Shown: one piece after another, positions 6,325 through 12,541 of the stretch
How the letters are laid out: each line of letters starts with the position of its first letter
Numbering within the stretch: position 1 is the first letter of the stretch
DNA from: an uncultured Polycyclovorans sp.
GTDB lineage: Bacteria > Pseudomonadota > Gammaproteobacteria > Nevskiales > Nevskiaceae
Direction of reading: 5' to 3'
Assembly (NCBI GenBank): GCA_936928855.1
Contig: CAKZHZ010000050.1
Coordinates: 1-14,335 of the forward strand
DNA length: 14,335 nucleotides
Notes under the pieces: model-generated
Database searches by the model: none
Seen by the model: only the letters and a program-made list of their open reading frames with translations
Told to the model about the DNA's origin: nothing
Program-made: the position numbers and the translations under genes

Positions 6325-7236
6325 ATGAGCGTTTCGCTCACCGAATCCCTCCCCGAAGCGCCCCTGTTCGAAGCCCAGATCAGCAGCCTGCCGCGCCTCC
6401 ATCGCGGCAAGGTGCGCGACATCTTCGCCATTGGCGACGACGACATGCTGATCGTCACCACAGACCGATTGTCCGCCTTCGACGTGGTGCTGCCGCGCCC
6501 CATTCCCGGCAAGGGGGGCGTGCTGACGCGCGTCACCCAGTTCTGGATGGACCGATTCGCCGACCGCCTGCCCAACCATGCCGCACCCGAGATCGACCTG
6601 CGCGACTGGCTGACGCCGGAAGAACGTAGCCAGGTGGCCGGTCGCGCGGCCGTGGTGAAGAAGCTCAAGGCACTGCCGGTGGAGTGCGTGGCGCGCGGCT
6701 ACCTGATCGGTTCCGGCTGGAAGGACTATCAGGCCGACGGACAGGTCTGCGGCATCGCCCTGCCCGACGGACTGCGCCTGGCCGACCGCCTTCCCGAACC
6801 CATCTTCACCCCGGCGGACAAGGCCGAAGTGGGACAACACGACGAGAACATCCGCTTTGAGGATGTCGTGGCGCGGCTTGGCCAACCGCTTGCCGAGCAG
6901 CTGCGCGACACCACGCTGGCGCTATACCGGGAGGCGGCCGATTACGCACTGAAGCGCGGCATCATCATCGCCGACACCAAGTTCGAGTTCGGCCTGGATA
7001 CCGAAGGCCGCCTGCACCTGATCGACGAGGTACTGACACCGGACTCCAGCCGCTTCTGGCCCGCCGAGACCTGGGCGCCCGGCATCAGCCCGCCCAGCTT
7101 CGACAAACAGTTCGTGCGGGACTACCTGGAGACGCTGGACTGGGACAAGACCGCCCCCGGCCCCTGGCTGCCGGACGAGGTGGCCGCACACACCGCCGAG
7201 AAATACCGGGAAGCCGAGCGCCTGCTGACCCGCTGA
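6325..7236 (+). CDS. purC: Phosphoribosylaminoimidazole-succinocarboxamide (SAICAR) synthase
   Basis: A 303-residue ATP-dependent ligase that joins aspartate to CAIR to give SAICAR in purine synthesis. Recognised segments in order: LHRGKVRDIFAIGDDDMLIV (nucleotide-binding start), TTDRLSAFDVVLPRPIPGKG, VVKKLKALPVECVARGYLIG, GSGWKDYQ, EVGQHDENI, IIADTKFEFG and LIDEVLTPDSSRFW, then a C-terminal QFVRDYLETLDWDKTAPGP. The length fits the longer (about 300 residue) form of PurC rather than the 240-residue E. coli type. The start is ATG at 6325, with GAGATG seven bases upstream; an in-frame TTG at 6304 is less likely. It is transcribed divergently from rpe. Purine and pentose phosphate genes back to back share the ribose-phosphate link, but that may be chance. 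Confidence 0.97.
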   Translation: MSVSLTESLPEAPLFEAQISSLPRLHRGKVRDIFAIGDDDMLIVTTDRLSAFDVVLPRPIPGKGGVLTRVTQFWMDRFADRLPNHAAPEIDLRDWLTPEERSQVAGRAAVVKKLKALPVECVARGYLIGSGWKDYQADGQVCGIALPDGLRLADRLPEPIFTPADKAEVGQHDENIRFEDVVARLGQPLAEQLRDTTLALYREAADYALKRGIIIADTKFEFGLDTEGRLHLIDEVLTPDSSRFWPAETWAPGISPPSFDKQFVRDYLETLDWDKTAPGPWLPDEVAAHTAEKYREAERLLTR

Positions 7237-7286
7237 CGCGCCCGGGGGTGGTATAACCGGGCCATCAGAGCAGCGGAGCACCCACG

Positions 7287-7616
7287 GTGGAAATCAAGGT
7301 TGAAGTGCATGTCACGCCGGAGGAACTGCGGCGCTTTCTCGGCCTGCCGGACATCGGCGGCCTGCAGGACGACATTATCGAGTTTCTGCGCGGCAAGGTC
7401 GGGGCTGCCAGTGATTTCGACGCCGGCGAGTTTGTCCGCCACAACCTCGATACGCTGCGCAACACGCCTGCCTGGAAGAAAATCATCAGCAAGGTGGTGA
7501 TCGCCGACGAGGCCCCTGCCCCGGAAGCGCCGCCGCGGAAGCGCCGCCGCAGCGGCAGCACCTCGGCCAAACCGCACCCGAGCCGTCGCCGCAGCAAGAA
7601 GCCGGCTAGCGACTGA
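7287..7616 (+). CDS. Small DUF6489-like protein with basic C-terminal tail
   Basis: A 109-residue protein of unknown function. The start, EIKVEVHVTPEELRRFLGLPD, matches my memory of DUF6489 proteins (a conserved TPEE...FLGLPD pattern), followed by a helical stretch with DDIIEFLRGKV. Residues about 70 onward are charged and disordered and end in arginine/lysine clusters (PRKRRRS, SRRRSKKPASD), which suggests binding to nucleic acid or another polyanion. The GTG start at 7287 has GGAG eight bases upstream. It lies 50 bp after purC in the same direction and could be read through from it; a TATAAC at 7252-7257 could be a -10 box but lacks a good -35. Its 3' end overlaps the convergent downstream gene by 11 bases. 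Confidence 0.75.
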   Translation: MEIKVEVHVTPEELRRFLGLPDIGGLQDDIIEFLRGKVGAASDFDAGEFVRHNLDTLRNTPAWKKIISKVVIADEAPAPEAPPRKRRRSGSTSAKPHPSRRRSKKPASD

Positions 7617-7899
7617 CGCGGCAGCGCACCGACAGCGGGCGCAGGGCATCGCGCGTCTGCGCCCACAGGACGCGGCGTTGGCGGTGGTCCTCCTGCCGGC
7701 GCCTGCTGGATTCGGGAAACAGATCCCGCTGAACCGCCCACAGCTGTCGCGGCGACCGCGCCATCCTGAGCAGCGTCCAACGCTCGCGCAGCTCGGCCCA
7801 ATGGCCCCCGAGCACCTGGTATTCATGCCCGAGCTGGGCCAGCAGATGATGCGCCAGGGTTTCAAGCGGATCCCGCGAGGATGAGAATTTCGATGTCAT
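7606..7899 (-). CDS. Small arginine-rich hypothetical protein, possibly phasin-like
   Basis: A 97-residue protein, not firmly recognised. It has no signal peptide and no membrane segment. It reads as two or three long amphipathic helices: LETLAHHLLAQLGHEYQVLGG, then a region with LLRMARSPRQLWAVQRDLFP and many arginines up to the end (VRCRVSR). The pattern of a helix, a short SP.QL..VQ turn and another charged helix recalls small phasin domains, and a phasin gene lies just upstream in the same direction, but this is only a suggestion. The ATG at 7899 has an excellent AGGAGG eight bases upstream, which supports a real gene. The leader consists of a 159-bp foldback element, and a strong terminator separates it from the phasin gene. 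Confidence 0.65.
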   Translation of the reverse strand: MTSKFSSSRDPLETLAHHLLAQLGHEYQVLGGHWAELRERWTLLRMARSPRQLWAVQRDLFPESSRRRQEDHRQRRVLWAQTRDALRPLSVRCRVSR

Positions 7900-7915
7900 C
7901 ACACACGCCTCCTAA

Positions 7916-8074
7916 GGAAGCCCCGATCGAATTGTGACCATGGCATCGCGGGCTGAAAATCGCTGCCGCTTCGTGGCATCTCTTGCCAATAGCACCGCTA
8001 TTGCCTGCGATTCGCGCCTCAAATCAGCGGTTTTCCCTGCGTGCTGCGCATGCCCAGATTCAATCAGCGTCTCC
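7916..8074. mobile_element. 159-bp degenerate foldback (MITE-like) element
   Basis: The whole stretch is a decayed inverted repeat centred on base 7995. The ends (7916-7932 against 8074-8058) match at 12 of 17 positions, an internal block (7955-7965 against 8035-8025) at 10 of 11, and the centre is a perfect hairpin CAATAGC/GCTATTG (7987-8003). Ungapped, about 41 of 79 pairs match. The flanks ctaa (7912-7915) and ccaa (8075-8078) could be a decayed target duplication. It encodes no transposase. It could instead be a structured RNA leader of the small gene that starts at 7899. Confidence 0.4.
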
Positions 8075-8084
8075 CCAACAACAT

Positions 8085-8122
8085 AAAAGGGGCGGGCCGA
8101 CACATCGGCTCCGCCCCTTTTT
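8085..8122. terminator. Strong bidirectional intrinsic terminator
   Basis: AAAAGGGGCGG (8085-8095) pairs with CCGCCCCTTTT (8111-8121), and GCCGA (8096-8100) with TCGGC (8105-8109), around the loop CACA with one bulged T. It has T-runs on either strand. It lies about 50 bp after the phasin stop and should end that transcript before the small gene at 7899. Confidence 0.85.
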
Positions 8123-8173
8123 CGTCCTGCGAGGCCCCTGCAAACGGGGCCCCCTCAGGTCGACACCCGACCC

Positions 8174-8662
8174 TCAGACCTTGGCAGCGGTCTTGCGGGC
8201 AGTGGTCTTGGCCTTGGTGGCGGTCTTCTTGACCGTGGCCTTGGCCTTGGTGGCGGTGGCCTTCACCTTGGCTTCAACGGTTTCACCGTTGAGCTTGGCG
8301 GTGAGGGTTTCCAGACCGCTCTTGAAGGTCTTGACCAGGTCGTCGCCGGTCTTGATGACGGTTTCGCGGGTCTGGCTGAGGGCGCCGAACAGCGCATCCT
8401 TGCCTTCCGGCAGATAGGCCACCGGGTTGGACGCCACGGCCTTGATCCCATCCGCCTTGGCCTTTTCGAAGCTGGACTGGGCAAAGCCGACCAGATCCTT
8501 GCCGGCGGCGAGGTTCAGACGGTAGACGGTGGTCACACCATCCACCACGATGGTGTTGGCGGACTTCAGCACTTCAAAGCTGTAGAACACCACGTCCTGG
8601 CCCTTGGCCACGATCGGTTCCACGCGGCCCTTCACATCGCTGACGATGGATTCAACGTTCAT
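8174..8662 (-). CDS. Phasin family protein with lysine/alanine-rich histone-like tail
   Basis: A 162-residue protein. Residues 1 to about 127 are amphipathic helix of phasin type (VEPIVAKGQDVVFYSFEVLK, AAGKDLVGFAQSSFEKAKAD, LFGALSQTRETVIKTGDDLV). Phasins coat polyhydroxyalkanoate granules and control their size. The last 31 residues are only K, A, T, V, R and E, arranged in an 11-residue repeat (TATKAKATVKK, TATKAKTTARK), which shows in the DNA as a 33-base period. This layout is like PhaF of Pseudomonas, whose AKP-rich tail binds DNA and spreads granules with the nucleoid; the match is in architecture, not proven orthology. The start is ATG at 8662, with AGGAG nine bases upstream; an earlier in-frame ATG covers the ribosome site. 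It has its own promoter and terminator, so it is probably a single-gene unit. The lysine-rich tail could also be read as an AlgP/histone H1-like feature. Confidence 0.85.
   Translation of the reverse strand: MNVESIVSDVKGRVEPIVAKGQDVVFYSFEVLKSANTIVVDGVTTVYRLNLAAGKDLVGFAQSSFEKAKADGIKAVASNPVAYLPEGKDALFGALSQTRETVIKTGDDLVKTFKSGLETLTAKLNGETVEAKVKATATKAKATVKKTATKAKTTARKTAAKV
8202..8257 (-). repeat. 33-bp-period tandem repeat in phasin tail
   Basis: Two 23-base blocks (8202-8224 and 8235-8257) differ at one position and lie 33 bases apart, i.e. 11 codons. They encode the repeated TATKAKxT units of the basic tail. Confidence 0.7.
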
Positions 8663-8729
8663 TTGACAACACTCCTGGCAGTTCAAAACAAGAAAGGATC
8701 AGTCGATTTCCTGTCGACCGCCGCGGCAT

Positions 8730-8745
8730 TTGTGCACTGCAGCAA
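8730..8745 (-). promoter_or_regulatory. Possible operator in the phasin leader (TGCA-rich)
   Basis: TTGCTGCAGTGCACAA (minus strand, 8745-8730) is TGCA-rich with TTG/CAA ends, and sits just downstream of the predicted RNA start of the phasin gene. The PhaR repressors of phasin genes are known to bind TGC/GCA-rich sites. The likeness is weak and phaR is not in the window. Confidence 0.25.
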
Positions 8746-8756
8746 TCGATGAGCGC

Positions 8757-8785
8757 ACACTAATGGTGCGGTGCAGCATTGTCAA
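8757..8785 (-). promoter_or_regulatory. Sigma-70-type promoter of the phasin gene
   Basis: A perfect -35 box TTGACA (8785-8780) is followed by 17 bases and TAGTGT (8762-8757). It lies in the gap after the recQ stop, about 95-120 bases before the phasin ATG, and would give the strong expression typical of phasins. Confidence 0.55.
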
Positions 8786-8806
8786 CCACTTTAACTGAAC
8801 GGACGG

Positions 8807-10666
8807 TCAGGTCGGACCTTGCCCGAATGCCAGGATGGCGGCCGTGAAGGCCGCGCCATACGCCTCGAGCTTGCGTGTTCCCACTCCCGGCATGGCGGCG
8901 AACGCCTCGGGGGTGGTGGGGCGCCCCACCGCCATGGCATGCAGACTCGCATCGTTGAAGATCACATAGGGCGGCACCCCCTGATCGCGCGCCAGTTGCA
9001 GGCGCAGCTGACGGAGATGCTCGAACAGGGCGGCATCGGGCCCTTCCGCCAACACCGCGCTGTGAGACGCCCGTGGCGCTTTCGGCGGCTTGATCGGCCG
9101 CAGCGCGATCTCCACCTTGCGCTCGCCGCGGAGTACGTCGCGGCTTTCGGGGCGCAGCCGCAGCACCGGAAAACCATCCGTCGTTTCGGACAGTAGCCCC
9201 TGATGCAACAGCGCGCGAACCACCTGTCGCCACCAGGCGACGGGCTGCCCCTTGCCCAGCCCGTAGACACTGAGACGGTCATGGCCGTTGGACAGCAGCT
9301 TCTCGGTGCGCGCACCGCGCAGAATATCGATCACATAGGTGCTGCCGAAACGCTCGCCCCGCTGCGCCAGCCGGGCCACCGCCGACAACAGCTGCTGTGC
9401 GGCGATGGTGCAGTCACTGACCGGTCGCGGCGCGATGCAGTTGTCACACTGCCCGCAGGGCGGCTCGAACGTCTCGCCGAAGTAGCGCAGCTGCACCGCC
9501 CGCCGACACACCGCCGACTCGGCGTAATCGATGACCTCCCGCAGCTGCTGGCGCGCGATACGCTGCTCCTGTTCGAGCGGCTCACCGGTGGCCGGATGCA
9601 CCTTGTTGCGGATCAGCTGCTCGGCACTGTGGATGTCGCCGGGACTGTAGAGCAGGGTGCACTCACCGGGCTCACCATCACGGCCCGCCCGACCCGCCTC
9701 CTGATAGTAGGCTTCCAGGGTCTTGGGCAGGTCATAGTGAATCACCCAACGTACATCGGGCTTGTTGATGCCCATGCCGAAGGCGACGGTTGCCACCATC
9801 ACCTGCGCGGCATCGCCGATGAAGCGCTCCTGGTGTTCGCGCCGTACCTCGGCGCCCAGCCCGGCGTGATACGGCAGAGCCTCGACCCCGTCGTCAGCCA
9901 GTCGGGCCGCCAGTTCATCGACACGTCGACGCGAACCACAGTAGACAATGCCGCTGCCGCCACGGCGTGCCTGCTCGCGGACACGCGTGTAGGCATCACG
10001 GGTTTTCTCCTCCACGGCATAGAACAGATTGCCGCGGTTGAAACTGGCGAGGTGCAGCGCTGGCGCGTTCAGGTGCAGCTGAACCCCGATGTCGTCGCGC
10101 ACCCTCGGCGTTGCAGTGGCCGTGAAGGCCAGCACCGGCACTTCCGGAAACGCCTCACGGACACGATGCAGCTGCCGGTATTCGGGACGGAAGTCATGGC
10201 CCCACTCGGAGACGCAATGCGCCTCATCCACCACGAGCATCGACAGACTGCCGTGGCGGGTCAGTCGCGACAGAAAGCCGTCCATGAGCAGGCGCTCGGG
10301 CGCCACGTAGAGCAGTTTCAGTGCCCCCTGATCGAGTTGACGCATCACTTCGGCGCTGGCGGCCGCGTCCTGGGCCGAGTTGAGCAGATCGGCAGGAATT
10401 CCATTGGCCCGGAGCTGCCGTACCTGATCCTGCATCAGGGCGATCAGCGGTGACACCACCAGCGTGAGGCCCGGCCGCAGCAGCGCCGGCAGCTGGAAGC
10501 ACAGCGATTTGCCGCCGCCGGTCGGCATGATGGCCAGTACGTCACGACCCTCCAGCGCATCGCGCACGACGCCCTGCTGCCCGGGCCGAAAGGCATCGAA
10601 ACCGAAGTGCTGCTTGAGCGCGCGGTACAGCCGCACATCCTGTGAGGGCGCTGACATCTGGGACAT
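8807..10666 (-). CDS. recQ: ATP-dependent DNA helicase RecQ
   Basis: A 619-residue 3'-5' DNA helicase of the RecF recombination and repair pathway. Visible parts: FRPGQ (Q-motif region), Walker A MPTGGGKS (47-54), VSPLIALMQDQV, DEAH box in VVDEAHCVSEWGHDFRPEYR (DEAH 147-150), FTATATP, and the second helicase domain with VATVAFGMGINKPDVRWVIHYDLP and YYQEAGRAGRDGEP. A four-cysteine zinc site lies at about 386-409 (CRRAVQLRY ... CGQCDNC), followed by the RQC winged helix and a C-terminal HRDC domain with MPGVGTRKLEAYG. Length is close to the 609 residues of E. coli RecQ. The ATG at 10666 gives the normal N-terminus; an in-frame ATG at 10714 would add 16 residues and swallow a palindrome. Neither has a good ribosome site. 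Confidence 0.95.
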   Translation of the reverse strand: MSQMSAPSQDVRLYRALKQHFGFDAFRPGQQGVVRDALEGRDVLAIMPTGGGKSLCFQLPALLRPGLTLVVSPLIALMQDQVRQLRANGIPADLLNSAQDAAASAEVMRQLDQGALKLLYVAPERLLMDGFLSRLTRHGSLSMLVVDEAHCVSEWGHDFRPEYRQLHRVREAFPEVPVLAFTATATPRVRDDIGVQLHLNAPALHLASFNRGNLFYAVEEKTRDAYTRVREQARRGGSGIVYCGSRRRVDELAARLADDGVEALPYHAGLGAEVRREHQERFIGDAAQVMVATVAFGMGINKPDVRWVIHYDLPKTLEAYYQEAGRAGRDGEPGECTLLYSPGDIHSAEQLIRNKVHPATGEPLEQEQRIARQQLREVIDYAESAVCRRAVQLRYFGETFEPPCGQCDNCIAPRPVSDCTIAAQQLLSAVARLAQRGERFGSTYVIDILRGARTEKLLSNGHDRLSVYGLGKGQPVAWWRQVVRALLHQGLLSETTDGFPVLRLRPESRDVLRGERKVEIALRPIKPPKAPRASHSAVLAEGPDAALFEHLRQLRLQLARDQGVPPYVIFNDASLHAMAVGRPTTPEAFAAMPGVGTRKLEAYGAAFTAAILAFGQGPT

Positions 10667-10675
10667 GAACGGGGT

Positions 10676-10704
10676 TTGACCCACCGGTGGGTGAACTTCA
10701 AGAT
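10676..10704 (+). promoter_or_regulatory. Putative promoter of the yihY-like gene with overlapping palindrome
   Basis: TTGACC (10676-10681) is followed by 17 bases and CAAGAT (10699-10704), a fair -35 and a weak -10. A perfect 14-bp palindrome ACCCACCGGTGGGT (10679-10692), extendable to 20 bp with one mismatched pair, overlaps the -35 box and spacer. This is where a repressor dimer would block RNA polymerase. The regulator is unknown. Confidence 0.4.
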
Positions 10705-10745
10705 CGGCGTTCATTATGAAGCCGTAAGCCCGGTGAGGTCCGCTG

Positions 10746-12089
10746 ATGCCCGATTTGCTGGAACGCGTGCGCCGCCTGCTGTTCGATCCCGAACAGGCGA
10801 CTCAGTTGCCGCGCTACTTGCTGCGCCCCGCACGCTATGGCTTCGTGCTGCTGCGAGACCTCGCCGAAGGCCAGCTCAGTATGCGCGCTATGAGCCTGGT
10901 CTACACCACACTGCTGTCACTGGTACCGATGCTGGCCCTGGGCTTTTCGGTACTGAAGGCGCTGGGCGTGCACAACTCGCTGGAGCCGGTGCTGCTGGAG
11001 GCGCTGGCGCCGCTCGGGCCACAGGCGGAACAGATCACGCAGAACGTGATCGGCTTTGTCGAGAACATTCAGGTCGGAGTGCTGGGCTCGTTGGGGGTTG
11101 CGCTGCTGTTCTACGCAGCGCTGTCGATGATCCAGAAGGTCGAAGCAAGCTTCAACGTGATCTGGCGGGTGGAGCAATCACGCGCCCTGTCACAACGGGT
11201 CGGCGAATACCTCGCCGTACTGACAGTCGGTCCAGTGCTGGTGTTCTCGGCGCTGGGCGTGACCGCCTCGTTGCTATCCAGCGACATCGTTACTGGCATT
11301 GCCACCATCCAGCCTTTCGGCTTTCTCATCGAGGTGGTGACGCGCCTGCTGCCGTTTGCACTGATCATCGGCGCCTTCACCTTCGCCTACAGTTTCATGC
11401 CGAACACGCGGGTACGCCTGATGCCCGCCTTCATCGGCGGGCTGGCGGCCGGCCTGCTGTGGCAGTTCGCCAGTCTCGCGTTTGCACAGTTTGTCGCGGG
11501 CGCCAGCAACTACAACGCGATCTATTCCGGCTTCGCCATCTTCCTGTTTCTGCTGATCTGGTTGTACGTCGGTTGGCTGATTCTGCTCACCGGCTGCCAG
11601 CTGGCCTTCTATCTGCAGAATCCAGCGCACCTGGTGCCGTCCAAGGCGCCCCCGATGCTCGCCAGCCGCGCCGCCGAGTTCATCGGCCTCGCCATCATGA
11701 CGCAGGTGACACGCGCGTTCATTGAGGGCACGCAGGCCCCCACAGCCGATGATCTGGCCGAATCCCTGGGGGCGCCGCCCGAGCATGTTCAGCGGATGGT
11801 GCGCATCCTCCAGCACCATGGCCTGCTGGCCTTCACCGGCGAGCGCGGCAACCAGTTGCTGCCGGGCATGGACCCGGCCAGCCTGTCGCTGTCACGGCTG
11901 TGGCGCCTGATTCGTGCGGGCACCGAAACCCTGCCGACCGGGCACGATCACATCTCGCGCTCGGTCCTGCAGCTGATCGACACCGCAGAGGCACCGATGG
12001 ATCAGCAGCATGGCGAGGAAACGCTGCGCGCGTTCACCCTCGCCAGCGCCAACCGTGACGACGCATCAGCGCCTCATTCCCCGCGATAG
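10746..12089 (+). CDS. YihY/BrkB family (UPF0761) inner-membrane protein with C-terminal winged-helix-like domain
   Basis: A 447-residue protein. The N-terminal 300 residues form the YihY/virulence factor BrkB domain with about six membrane segments (about 46-70, 110-130, 155-180, 190-218, 225-250, 258-285). They include the family signatures MRAMSLVYTTLLSLVPMLAL, IQKVEASFNVIWRV and FIGGLAAGLLWQ ... NYNAIYSGFAIF. Residues about 310-400 look like a soluble winged-helix domain (EFIGLAIMTQVTRAFIEG, then LAESLGAPPEHVQRMVRILQHHGLL), seen in the longer proteobacterial members but absent from the 290-residue E. coli YihY. The molecular function is not established; it has been linked to envelope integrity. 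It is not the tRNA ribonuclease BN, as was once proposed for the family. GTGAGG lies seven bases before the ATG. It is divergent from recQ, and its 3' end overlaps a convergent gene by 16 bases. Confidence 0.92.
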   Translation: MPDLLERVRRLLFDPEQATQLPRYLLRPARYGFVLLRDLAEGQLSMRAMSLVYTTLLSLVPMLALGFSVLKALGVHNSLEPVLLEALAPLGPQAEQITQNVIGFVENIQVGVLGSLGVALLFYAALSMIQKVEASFNVIWRVEQSRALSQRVGEYLAVLTVGPVLVFSALGVTASLLSSDIVTGIATIQPFGFLIEVVTRLLPFALIIGAFTFAYSFMPNTRVRLMPAFIGGLAAGLLWQFASLAFAQFVAGASNYNAIYSGFAIFLFLLIWLYVGWLILLTGCQLAFYLQNPAHLVPSKAPPMLASRAAEFIGLAIMTQVTRAFIEGTQAPTADDLAESLGAPPEHVQRMVRILQHHGLLAFTGERGNQLLPGMDPASLSLSRLWRLIRAGTETLPTGHDHISRSVLQLIDTAEAPMDQQHGEETLRAFTLASANRDDASAPHSPR

Positions 12090-12460
12090 TGCTTCATCAC
12101 TTCCTGCTGCACCGTCGGGCTCTGCTGATAGGCCACCAGGATCTGCTGGTAGCGCTGAACCGTCAGGCCCGTCTCTTCGATGGCCCAGCGCATTTCACGG
12201 TCCGCTTCTTCGCGGATGCGAGCCATTTCCGCCGGATCTTCAACGCCTTCCAGCTTCTGGTCGGCTTCGGTCTGGGTGTCCTTCAACGCACTGATGGCCT
12301 CGGCAAACTGCTCGGCTTCCTTGGCGGACACGTCCTGCTCTGCGGCCAGCGCGGGGTCTGGGATGGCGGTCTGCGGTGCCTCCTGCGCCAGTACGGGGCC
12401 GCCGGCAAGCAATAGCGCGAGGGTGGCGGGCATCCACCAGCGATGAGGGGTGCGATCCAT
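12074..12460 (-). CDS. Exported DUF4168 domain protein
   Basis: A 128-residue protein. Residues 1-25 are a signal peptide (basic start, TLALLLAGG core, cleavage after VLA). The mature part matches the DUF4168 pattern: VSAKEAEQFAEAISALKDTQ, a charged middle (DPAEMARIREEADREM) and the family end AIEETGLTVQRYQQILVAYQ ... SPTVQQEV. It is predicted periplasmic and helical, with no enzyme motif; the family has no known function. The ATG at 12460 has AGGAGA seven bases upstream; a longer frame to 12526 would cover that site. It is convergent with the yihY-like gene and 81 bp downstream of the lipoprotein gene, in the same direction, with no clear promoter seen between. Confidence 0.85.
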   Translation of the reverse strand: MDRTPHRWWMPATLALLLAGGPVLAQEAPQTAIPDPALAAEQDVSAKEAEQFAEAISALKDTQTEADQKLEGVEDPAEMARIREEADREMRWAIEETGLTVQRYQQILVAYQQSPTVQQEVMKHYRGE

Positions 12461-12541
12461 GGGGGCTCTCCTGTCGTCAAATGTGGGTGAGACATTTGCC
12501 TCGACAGTACGAACCCGTCGATGCACGAGAGTTCCCCCGGC

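Noticed and set aside
7240..7262. GCCCGG/CCGGGC pair after purC as a terminator
   Set aside because: Only a 6-bp stem with an 11-base loop and no T-run; it also overlaps a possible -10 box.
7912..8103. Minus-strand 63-codon open frame in the foldback region
   Set aside because: It overlaps the terminator and the degenerate palindrome, has no ribosome site and resembles no family.
9203..10453. Long plus-strand open frame opposite recQ
   Set aside because: Antisense to intact RecQ motifs; no ribosome site or recognisable domain.
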